Positions 48,001-59,500 of a stretch of DNA of 64,000 bases are shown one piece after another. Made by a program: the position numbers and the translations under genes. The DNA is from Caprimulgus europaeus (Eukaryota; Chordata; Aves; Caprimulgiformes; Caprimulgidae): positions 41,345,515 through 41,409,514 of the forward strand of contig OU015528.1 of NCBI GenBank assembly GCA_907165065.1. Direction: 5' to 3'. Position 1 is the first letter of the stretch. Every line of letters begins with the position of its first letter. Under the pieces are notes generated by a model. That model was not told where the DNA came from, searched no databases, and worked only from the letters and a program-made list of their open reading frames with translations.

Positions 48001-48919
48001 TTACTATTAATTTCCATGAATATTCCTGATCTAATCTCTGTTCTCACTAGGGGCATGACCCAGCTCTCATCAAAATAGATGAGAACCTTTCCATTAATTT
48101 CAGTGGGAGCTAAAGTGATCCCTAAAGATCAATTAACAGATCATTTTTTAGTTATGTGTAAAGCTCTTCTAGGGATGGATTTTATAATTATTTTGTAAAG
48201 GAGCCATCCAGAAACTGGAAGTTTGTTTCCTGTAATTCATGGCCCCATCGGGTAATGCAGTAGAATGCATTATGAGTGCTAATGTGAGCACCAATATCTA
48301 CACAAATATCTTATTTATTCACTGCCATCAGGGGTCTTGAAAAGAACATCCCATAAACTCTTAATGATAAGTACCTAAAATAATTGTCACTGAGACATAC
48401 TTGATCAGAGTAGAAAACAAATAAGGTATCATATTCTGAGATCTTTTTAGTAGCGTTGAATTATTACACTTGAAGAGAGTATTGTCCTTTTTGAAATAAA
48501 TATTTTTCTAAAGGTGATATTTGCATAGATTATAAAAGAAAGTCTCCCAATTAGAGTAGACGTGGGGTAGCCAATGCAGGAAAAAGGTTGTCTCACTGTT
48601 TTGTACTGCCTCACAGCATAGAGAGTTAAAAACAGTTCCAATTTCCAGATAATCCAACTTTGTCCACAATCAACAATTCTCGTGGTTTTCATTAAATCAG
48701 TAATAGTATCTAAATAGCATTGTGAAGAAATATTAGAGAAGTGAAGAAGGAAAAAAAAAAAAAACCCCAACAAAAGAATCAAAGTGCAACATGTGTTTAC
48801 TGTGCCAGGCTATCCAGATAGCTTTCTGTGATAACTGCCTTTCAGGACAAATGAAAGATGGGTAAATCATTTGAGGATTGTCACAGGGAAATTATTAATT
48901 CAACAAAGAGACGATGGGG
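45036..48919. other. Non-coding stretch
   Basis: Parts of 45.6-46.6 kb are GC-richer and stop-poor, giving overlapping frames such as 45958-46224 minus and 46317-46526 plus without domains. A 20-base tandem duplication lies at 46600-46633. 'ccattaatttcagtgggagc' near 48092 resembles a motif common in old amniote repeats, too short to name. An A14 run lies at 48751-48764. Confidence 0.5.
46600..46633. repeat. 20-bp tandem duplication
   Basis: 'acttatcaaactagtgaact' (46600-46619) is followed directly by its first 14 bases again (46620-46633). This is a small slippage-type duplication. Confidence 0.85.
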
Positions 48920-49740
48920 TTGAAAGGGGAAGTTCTGGCTAGAGGAAGACTAGCAAAAGAGTTTCTGTAAGATCAGTCAGGGCCCATCTTTTTCAATACT
49001 GTCATCAGAGAATTTGGCACAGAAATAGAAATGAGTTAATGAAAGCTGGTGACAATTCTTACTTCAAAGTTTTTTTCATCACAGTGAGAGAGCAGGCTAC
49101 TTTAAAGGAAGAACTGGACAACCTGGAGGTCTAGGGTAACAGAAATGCAACGTTATAGTTGCAAGGTCTTTCAATTGCTAATAAGATTTTTTGCTAGAAC
49201 ACACTACTTGGAAATAAATTAGAGGGGGGTATAACTGAGGGCATCAGTTGCTCACAGGAGGATTATGATCCATCAATGTGATCTTACTGTGAAGAAGGCA
49301 AGTGCAACGCCCATAAATACCTTTTCCAGGAATGATAAAAAACTACTAATGTCATTGTACTTGTGAACCCTCCTCTGTATATAGTTCTGATTGCTTGAGT
49401 TCAAGAAAGATTAATGCAAACTCAAAGAAATATAGTGAACAAAGTAGTGAAAAGAAACTGAAAGTGCTTAACTTATCTAGCAAAACAAGAACTGTGAGGT
49501 GGTATATTTGCAGCACCTCAGGGGTAAAAGAAAGGAGAGAGAAAAAATAGCAGAGCTAGAGGACATCAGGAGGATTAAGGCCAAGTATAAACTAGCCATG
49601 GGTGAACATAGCCTAGAAATTAGGAAAAAATGTGTGACCATCAGAATGTAATAACCTGAAACAGCTTTTCTCCTACAAGTGTGGGGCCATACTTTTGCAG
49701 TGGAGCTTCATGAATTTGTAAAGAAGAGAATATGATGTGT
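48920..49740 (+). mobile_element. Very old CR1-type LINE relic, plus strand
   Basis: Despite heavy decay the order of the RT-ORF coding blocks is visible. 'cagtcagggcccatcttttt' followed by 'caatactgtcatcag' corresponds to GSVLGPILFNTFISD. 'ctggacaacctggaggtcta' and 'gcaacgttatagttgcaagg' match the next conserved block. 'catcaatgtgatcttactgt' then 'gaagaaggcaagtgcaa' corresponds to HQCDLTVKKASA. 'agcctagaaattaggaaaaa' matches the LEIRRxF block, and 'tggagcttcatgaatttgta' matches the terminal region. Stops and indels occur throughout. It belongs to an older branch than the copies with octamer tails, comparable to CR1 fossils shared among birds, crocodilians and turtles (recalled, not searched). 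Confidence 0.75.
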
Positions 49741-50439
49741 TCACTAAATAGTAAATATTTGGTCTTCCATCCTAAAGATTTATGTGTATTGATTTCAGTC
49801 TTCACTTAAAATCTCCTAGGGTGTTTTTGATGAGTTGATGGGTGAATCTGGGTCATTCAGGGGCCCAGCTGTAGTTTTGCCACCAGCCCTTGAGGCTGAT
49901 GACTGGTTGCAGCAAGTTCAAGAACAGATTAGCAATCAGATTGTGAGCCAAAGGTAGGATGGATCTAATCTTTGCCGGAGTACTTTCCCTTGCTGCGGCA
50001 CCACACAGTATGAAGTGTATTGAAGAGATGGAACAAATTATTTTTTTCGTTCCCTTCCCCTTCACCCCATATTTGCCCATTGACTGATGCAAAAGTGTTC
50101 CCAAAGGAAAGTAGCAGTGTAATTCATATTCCTGACTTATTCCTGCCAACAGTTGAACTGACTATTTTATGTGATCATTAAAAAAGATTTCCACAGGTAG
50201 AAACTATAGTGATAATAGTGTTTCTTCAATAAACACTTCTTGGTATCACCAAGATTTATGTTCAGATCTAGAATTCTGCTAGGCATCTGTGTGGCTTAAC
50301 TGTACAAGCAAGAACTTTCACAGACTGTTGGAAAAATTCAGATACCAGCAGTAATTTTTGTACAGTTTACTTTCATTAGCCGTCTTCCCTTTTGCTGAAG
50401 GACTGTCATGTGCTAACCTTCACAGTGTTGCGTGAAGTG
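49741..50439. other. Non-coding spacer, nothing recognised
   Basis: AT-rich sequence between two old repeats. The minus-strand frame 49853-50149 has no domain. Confidence 0.5.
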
Positions 50440-50580
50440 CTGTTACCTTTGTTTTACAAATGGGGACCTGAGAAACTATATGATTCACTGAAAAAAAAGT
50501 ATAGAAGTACTGTAAAGGGATCAAAAGCAAGATCTCCCAAGGCCTGGAATAGCATTCTAGCCACTGAATAACCCTTCTCT
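50440..50580 (-). repeat. Probable MIR-type SINE relic, minus strand
   Basis: 'ttgttttacaaatggggacc' followed by 'tgagaaac' is the reverse complement of MIR's CTCAGTTTCCTCATCTGTAAAATGGG block. It is followed in the right order by a decayed 'gatctcccaaggcctgg' and 'gcattctagccactgaataa', matching the antisense of the 5' end (GTGCTCTAACCACTA). This is the clearest of the three MIR-like relics here. Confidence 0.6.
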
Positions 50581-53500
50581 TTCACCCTAGAAAACTTCAG
50601 CTGAGGTTACCAGGGGTTCCTGCATGTGAATGTCCAATGGGATTCATGCCTGGAATAGAAAGTACACAGTGAGGCCACATATATTTCTAGTCTGTGCAGC
50701 TGAAATGACAAACAAAAAGCCATCAATACTTCCTACAACATAGAAGAGACGTGGCTATAGAAGGACTCTTGGCACTCAAGCCCGTTAATTTTGGCTCCCT
50801 GAATAAAGGGTTGTGCTGTCTTGCAAAAAAAGGCATTCTGCTTCTGTTGTAAAAGGGGTCATGTAAGAAAGGAGACAGGCAAATACACAAGAGAGCTTGA
50901 AGAAGGAGACCTCTGATGCACTATATGTTTCAGATCTTTATCATTGATTTATCTTGTCCATGGCAAGGAGCTGTTGTTTATAGATCTCATCTTCCTCTCT
51001 GATGAGTGATTTGGGATGCGTTAATTTGTAGACTGAATGGTCTGACTATGTTTTTGGGTTATCTGCCTTGCCTGCTTGCCCTGTAGAAGCTGCCAAGAGT
51101 TTTTCCGGTGAGATACTCTCTGTGGCTTCTCAAATTTTGACTTACGCCCTCTGTTCAAGCTTAAGCACCTATTAGAAATACAGGATAAAGTTATACTCAC
51201 ACTGCTTTACTTTTAGGGACATCAGTCTGTCAGATATCTGGACATCCAGTACCAGCTGCTAGATGTACACACCTCAGACAGGTAACCTAAACAGCCCACT
51301 TACTGAGGCAGTCATTTAGAGTTAGTCAGTAAGAAACACCAAGATGAGGGTTGTGTTTGAAATAACTTTTTAAGAGTTAAGGTCTCTGTGAGACACCTGC
51401 AAGGAAAGATCTTGCAATATCCTTGAGGTCCAAATCCCCAGGTTCTTACCTCTGGACAGGGTGAATATGCACTTTTTCCTTACGTGGTATTCCTAGAGAA
51501 GGAACCAATCCTTTCTATTATGGCCTAATGGTTGCAGTGTCTTTCTTTTGCCTGCAGAGGATTAAAGCCATATCTGCCCTGTAAAGTGAGATCACATGGA
51601 CAGGCAGGTTACTGATTAGCCTGGAACTCTGGAGCTTCTTCTTTCCCCTTGCTAAAGTATGAAGCAAAGAGGTAAAGACTGGCGAGAAAGAGAAGGAATG
51701 ACTCCATGGTCCTAGTAGTCAGCCTGTCCCTTAGAGGTGAGCTCTGCAAAGCAACTGATGCTAAGGCAGTTAAGTTTGAAATCTCTCGTGCCGAGAAGGG
51801 CTCCAGATCTTCTAGAGAAGAAATATAAGCCATTACACAAAAGATGGACCCTTAAATCCCTAGCTTTTCAAAAGAAAGTGGCCAGCACTGTTTTTCTGAG
51901 AGGCTTTATGCTACCAGCGTATATTAAGGATGCTCTGAGTATGAAATGTCTCCCAAGGAACTTAGTTGATGGAACAGCTACTGCTGGTCTCAGATGAGAG
52001 CTCCATGTCTATTTTCTCAAAAGAGACTTCTGTGACAAAGCACAGACGTGTAACTAGGCACCAGGAAAATTTCAGGTTAAAGAGGTGAGCACATACTGAG
52101 GTTAGCAGCTTTTTATGCCAATCAGGTTTTCTATCATGATTTTAGGTTTGGGCTTCTCAGAAACACTTTGTTCCTGCTTTAGGATTAAATCCTCTGTGGC
52201 ATATAGCCCTTGGCCCAGTCACATGCATTAGCTGTAAAGTCCAAAAGCAAAAATAAGCATGAATTGTCAGCTTTGTCCACTTAAAAATACTCAACAAAAG
52301 TACAAACACAAAAGGTCTCTGGAGCTTATTACTCTGGACGTGCACTGTGTCAGATTTTTGACACTACTGATTTCGGTTACAAAACTGAGAACAGATCTTC
52401 ACCATGTGCATATAAATGGCTTTGCTTTATATGCAGTATCATCAGTTAACTTACCTTAGGTGACATAAATATTGAAGGTGTAAGTGAAACTAAAGTGGTA
52501 AATAATGTGCAACATTGAATTGTTACGTACCCAAAAAGCTTCTTGGCTTAACTATTTGAACTCTGCCTGTTGGTACTAGTGTTATCAAGGTATCGGTGTC
52601 TCCTAGAGTACACTAGCCTGCTAAGAAGGTGTAAAGAAATAAGATTTAGAGGAACTTTCTTTTCATCCTGGTCACGCTACATTTTAAGAAAAACTGGAAG
52701 AAACCAGCTTTGAGGAACAGCTTTGCCCTACTTGGCAGCCTTGGCAGCTGCGTTCTCTGTACAGGCTGCCGGCAGAACTCCAAGGTGATCTCACCATCAC
52801 CTTCTCTTTAGCTTCATTTCCTGAGGAACTTGTGCTTCTCTATCTGTGCTGTCTTTCTATTTGTATTTCAGTTTGTCTGTCATTTGCCTCCTACCCTGGT
52901 AGCTTTTAAAACTGGCAGAGGCTGACAATCACATAAGACAAAAAGGGAGAACTGATGAGAGATGAGTTCCTACATGTCTTGTGAAAATGAACGGGTGGGT
53001 AGAGAAAAGCAACTAACACAAACTAGAGAAGAAATAAACAAAGGAATTTTAATATGAACTCCACAATATCTTCTAACTGGACAATCACCATGCATGCATC
53101 TGCTTTCTGACCAGCATGCACACAGACTGTAGCATTTGCAGCACTCTACTACCTCAGCCCGTAGTTAAGGGACACAGGGGTGAAAAGAAATGAAGAAAAA
53201 AGAGAGAAATAGAGGAAATAGGATTAAGTTAGGATTAATGTGAGTATATGTAGCAGGCTTGATGGCACCGGGGAATTCTTACGGACTTTTGAGAAATACT
53301 GTGATTATCACAGGAAGGTCAGATGAAAATCTATAGGAAACTGAGCTTCCTTGTTCTGCTTCTCATGAAACAAGATATATGACGTATTTAGAACTGAAGC
53401 ATCTCAAAGGATAGTGGCAAAAATGCAGACCTTCAGAGTACAGCCAATCTACAATTCCATTAGATACTGTCCTCATTCCAGATGAGACCAAATTCGACAA

Positions 53501-56500
53501 TAGATGTGGCTGCATCTATCCAGTAACCCTGTTCAGAGTGAAAAGGGACTTGTAGCTAAGCCTTCAATAAAGGCCCTTGCTGACTAGTTCCACTGCTGAA
53601 AACTGAGTATCTGTGTTTAAACTAAGAAAACACTGGCTGTATCAAGTACCGAATGTGCGTTATTTTCAAGTATAAATGATACCCTTGCCACGGATGAAAC
53701 AGGCCCCTGTCAAAGATCAACAAACATCTCCACTGTCACATACTTCAGCTCCCCATTTTCTGCCAGCATCTGATCCTCTCATCATTTATGCTGTATATAT
53801 GCTCACTCACTCCCAGGCTCCCTTCTGAAGCAAAATGACTAGTTTCCGTGGAGAGGGAGCCTGGACGCAGTTGACAGAATAGTTTGCTCCAGGCTCCACT
53901 CCAGACAGACAAAATGGACTTGGACTGCAGCAGGTTTAACTCCCTCAACCTGGGACAGTTGTCTGATGTTATTCCAATAGGCTTTGCATCCTGAAATCCC
54001 CTGTGTGCTGTCATGGCACACCACAGGCAGACAATACATACTTTGAATTAGGAAATCACAAACACTTAATAATAAGCTCTTGGGGCCATAAAGAACCAGA
54101 GGAGATTTGGGCCAAGAACTATCCCAAATCTGGCCATGCTGCCCTAAAGAGAGTAGTTATTCCTGAGCAAAGGGAATGGGACTCATCTTGCACCACTTGG
54201 CCTGGGGTCAGAGACTACCCTGGGGACAGCTGTCCTGGTAGCAAAACACAGCCCTGGAGAAGCCAGAGCAGACACCAGAGCTCCCAACAGAAGGACCTTG
54301 CTTCCAGGCTTACGGCTGGAATTTGAACTATTCACACTGATAGGTGCCACCCTTCCCCATCAGCTTTCACTGGAGAGACTCAGGCAGGCTCTCCAGCCCT
54401 TCTTCTCTGAGGCCAGTTAAAGTATTCTCTCAAAATAGATAATGAAGTAATAATTTTATTTTCCTAGTTGCTTAAGGAGAGTGTCAGAAGAGTTAATCCA
54501 GGGATCAAAAGTCTTTGTTAGCAGAGAGTCTTTTGAATCCCATGCATGCTGGTCACAAAAATAACACAGAAAGTGTACAGATCTGAAAAAGACAGCCAGG
54601 ATGGAAACCAAATCAGCCAATACCTTCTAATGGTATCTTTATTGTCTTTTAAATGTTTGGGTGAAGTTTCATTTTGCTGGTTTATGTAATTTGTTGTGCG
54701 ATTTAGCTAGCTGCTGAACCTTTTCATGCAAGTAAAACTTTCCAAAAGGGCCTTAAACTCCAGTGATGAGTACAGTTATTTGTATGTCAACTGCAGCTTC
54801 TATTTATAGGATGATGAAAATATCCCCCAATCAGTAACTCTCTAAGAGACAGGCATTTCATAAAAATAGATAATTAAAAAAAAAACAACCAACACCAAAG
54901 AAGTAGGCATGTTTTAAGTTAACAAAAATACTGATATTCCAAACTGTCCTCATAACCCTTATATTTAAGACATTGGTAAATTCAGATAGCAAACCTATTC
55001 AGACACAAGCAAACCAACTCTACATAGGATAAGGAATTTGATTATTTAGGGAAAAGTAATACTATTATATCCTATGGTGAATTAACACAAAAATAAGTGG
55101 AGGTTTTTAACAACTCACATAAAATTAAATTAACTGCTTTCTGTCATACCCAGTATAGCTTGCATGAAGGCACTTACCAGAGGTGTATATGCTTTTAGAG
55201 GGTGTTGATTTAAGACCTGATTTGTTTGAAGAGTGACTTGAAAGAATTTCAAAGGATGTAGCTTAATTAAAAATATTTCAAACTTTGCATTCCTCACAAA
55301 ACCTTTTGACCTCTTCCGACATTTAATGTTTGAAGGTGAGGAGTTGACCAACTGCTTCTCACTTCACCAAAGGCACTTCCAATCCTTCCCCTCATGCAAA
55401 AAACATAATTAATTGTTGATAGGTGCTCATTACACCAACTTCAAATGAACACCTAAAGAAGTGGCAGGTTAGTGTGTTGCAGGCACCTACTGCACTGGGG
55501 GTACTTTTTCCAGCTCTGCGTCAAACATAGCTCATCCTTTCGAGGATCCCAAGAACTGAGCGTGCATGCAAAGGTCTGGGCATTGCAGCTAGTGCAAAGC
55601 CAAGCATTCCAGCGAGGAGTCATTAGAGGGACTACTCCAACCCCCTGCTGCCTCTAGTGATGGATGGCCTGCTGTCACCCCCTCCGAGAGGGCCTCTCAC
55701 CACGCAGGCTGTTTGCATTCAGTCAACACTTTGCTTTTATAGGCCTGTGGAGCCAAAGATTGCTAGACTTTTGAACCCCAGGCTAACTTCTGTCTGGCTA
55801 CAGCCTCATTTTCTGGAGCCAAAATCTTTTTTAACAACTACACAATAACAAGTAATTAGGGTAAAGTCTGCTAATCTTCTCCTTTGGGCCTGGAGGTCGT
55901 GTATTCAGAATCCATTGGGGTGAAGGTAGAATTACTGCCATCAAAGCCTGAGGTTACTTTGTCAAGGGGGTTGAACTCTAGGTCAAGGAAATGTTAACTG
56001 GACAAAGAGAGATCAGGGCAGATAGTGTTAAAACTGTCCTACTGAGATAATGCAGAATTGACTGGTTTTGCTCTGGAAACTAGCTGAATGCAAGATGCGA
56101 AGGGAAGGCTAGAATATTTCTTTCAAAAGGTTAAAACATAGTTAGCAACAAAGGATCTATTGATTTACTTTCATTTGGGAATTTATTTTTAGTCTCTTTA
56201 TTCAGTAAGACAAACTAAAAGATCTTATTTTTTATGTCACCTTGTATTTGGGCCACTCTGTTTCCTAAAGCTGTTTGATTTACTAAATTGAATAAGTTAT
56301 TTCTTAAATATCTTCTTTCTCTCTCTCTCAAAAACCCCAGTGCAAAATTCATTAGAACTGGGGAGGTTTCTGCTCTTGACTTAAGAGTCCTGAGGACAAA
56401 TGAGACTTGCCGGGTGGCCAGAAGGATAAACAAGCCCAGACTCACATGTACAGTGGAGGAAACATGCTCCAGAAGAGAGAGTTGTCCGTGCAGTGTACTG

Positions 56501-59500
56501 CCAGTTTTTGTGCCTCCACTGTTTGCACATAGCATGGTTTGAGGAGAAATTCCAGTTTTTCAAGGGATTAGAACCCAATCACTGAAAATATTTAAACATT
56601 CAAAATAAGATCACAGATTTTGCCTGGAAATCCATCACAGAGCAGGACAGCCCTCATTCCGCAGTGTGGAGTCACTCCAAAATTAATTCCTCTCACTGTC
56701 ATAAAGGATAACAAATACACTGCTACCCCCATGCCGGTGTCAAAGCTGACAGCTCCAACAGGATGCAAGGCACTTTGTTCTCCCCCCTTGCTGCGAGCAG
56801 GCCTTTGCCTGCTGCTACAAGTGGATTTTGAGTCCCTATACAGCAGTGGAAGAGCGGAAATGTTGAGGCTAGCTATTTCCCATGCTAGGTCCCACTGGGC
56901 TCTGCCACGGCACCCTGGCTACCTCCCTCACTTTTGGGAAATGGATGGAAATGCTTTGGCTGACACAGGCAAGTGGTATCATCAGGAATCCTCAGTATGT
57001 GACAGCAATTAGCATAGCAGCAGAATTACCTCACAATCCAATTCTCAGGGCAAAGATGCATTTAATGATGCTACAATTGCCAGTTGGATTAAGGCAAGCA
57101 TGATAAAGCAGATACAACTTTCTGCTTCCAAGCTGAGCTATCAGAAGGATCCTCTTGTGGGTCCTCTGCAAAGTTGAAGGCTCCCAGAGTAGCTGGTACA
57201 AGTACCATCATGGCAGAAAAAGTGTTTTGTACAAGACCAGCTGTAGCAAAAACAACTCTCAGCTCTGTGGTGGGACACTCGAGTGCACAGGGAAAGACCT
57301 CTCCAGCCCTACATCTTCCTCCCAAGGAAGTGGCATCCTGGAGCTCTCTCCTGAGCTGTGGACAGAAGGACACTTTCCGGTCTCTCCAGCAAAAAAGGGA
57401 ATAGCCGAACTTCTTTAGATCCCTGACCTTTTGTTGGCATTTCTCACTGGGTTTAGGAAGCCCAGGCTGGCATTACCTTCATGAAAATGTAAACTTTCTC
57501 CATACATGAGCTAAATGAAGCAGGTCTCATCAGTAATAGCTTTCTTTTGTGATGGGTAGGTTTTGCATATATTTTCTTTTAATTATATCAGAGTAAAAGA
57601 AATCAGTGGTGATGACTAATCATGGACACAAAGCTTTTTTTTTTTTTTTGAAGCATTTTTTTGACATGGAGATAGAAAATGACAAGTGCATTTTTATGTT
57701 AATTATGGCCATGTGAATTACCCCTGATAGATGGCACAAGAAGAATGCTAAAATCCACCAAAGTGAAGATTGCCTTTTTTTTCCTGAAACCTAGCACAGG
57801 AGTAGTCTCCATGGTACAAGAGACAGTGAGATATGCTTCTTCAGGTTTCAAATTAGAAGTAACCACTCTCTGCTGCACCATCAGCAACACCAAAACTAGT
57901 TAACTTTTGCCTGGTTTAAATGCCTCACAGATTAAACTAACCACTGTAACTGTACCATGAAGCAATTCTGCATTTGTGTGAATATAACAAATTGGTCTTT
58001 AGTCAAATACCTCTCAGACTGAAATGCAAACCAGTCTCCTAATTCAAATGCCTCCATCTATTCTTTTCTGGTTTAACTCTGCGAAGCGGCATTTTGTGGC
58101 TACCAGTGAAAACCATCCATCAAACACCACACAGTACTTCTTCAATTAGGACAGCTTTTCGGTTTAGAAAATAATTCATAAGCACATTGGGGATGTTACG
58201 CAAAGATCTGTTCAAAATGGGAAGAAAAAGTAGACGGAAGACTATGCTGCAGAATAAAAAACTGGCCTCCTTCTGTGGGGAACTTGTAGTTTCACATATG
58301 GGCATTCCCCTGTTGGGCAGCTATCAGTTCAGTTTGGGAGTCTTGCAGGCTTGTCTCCTTTAGCAAAGAAATCAAGTGTGTGAGTCTGGCATGCCTTCTG
58401 GTACTGTTCCATTCTAATTCTTGAAGATTTTTTTCCATGAACTCAACAGAAGCAGACATCAGGAAGCACTCTTCTTTTCCAGAAACTCCCCAGCCTGTCT
58501 TTCCAACTAATTCTATGCCCAGACACTGGGGTCATAGTTGGATTTTATAGCTAAACCAATCTCAGCTCAAGCTAATGTCAAAAGATTCAGTTCTGTCTGT
58601 CCCTCTACTGACACTAACCGTATCCTCCTATTCCCAGCATTGCACTGTTTCTGATGCTTTTCAGCTCAAGATGTGCTATGTCAGGGCTAGATCACCAGAA
58701 AAAAATAATGATAAGTTTTGCAGAGCTTTGCAGAAAGGCAAGTTCTTATGACAGCAAAGGAGGAAACAAAGGGACACAACTGAAATCTGAGGAGAAGGAG
58801 AAAGGGATAAACTGCCTTTTCAGAGGTGCCTGCACATCTCAGTGCCTGGCCTAGCATCAGGATGTACCCTGCACTCTGACTGTCTGTTCCACCTCAATGT
58901 GATGACCATGACTGTTTTCCGTATAGTCTGGTGACTTTCATCTTTTCTGTACAAACAAGTTTGCCCATCGTATTCTTGTTCCTGCATGCACAGACCAAGT
59001 ATGTTGTCACGCACCCCTTGCCTTGGGCCATAACCCATGTCTGCTTCCTACCATTTTTGCATAAAAGAGCATTTATTAAACTTTCCAGTACTGAGTCTGA
59101 AAGAAGCAAACCCACTGTCTTTAGCCAGGTCTGTGATGACCAACAGATCAAAGACCTGCCTGAGAAAATTTGTAACTTCTTGGCAGACATCCAAGGTATG
59201 GAAACAGCTAGAAAATTCTACAGGGTATGAATCAATCCTCATCATCATTGTAGGCAGAAGGCACAAGGAACAGTATCATCTGGCATTCACTTTGGAACAA
59301 TACAGGATCCTTTCTATGTTTCTTGAATAACAGTAACTCACATTTACAAGAATACATTAGGAAGTCTATTTTTCCTTTTTTCCCCCAAGTAATGGCACCC
59401 ACATGCGTGGCTCCTGGGCCTGATTCATCACTGTATTACTGGTACTCCACTTATAGTGCTAAAACAACATGAACTATGAGTCCCGTCAGTAATGCTCTCA

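Noticed and set aside
51510-51600. Possible MIR 5' end ('tatggcctaatggttgcagt')
   Set aside because: Only the first part resembles the SINE head. The rest does not follow the consensus order, so I left it out.
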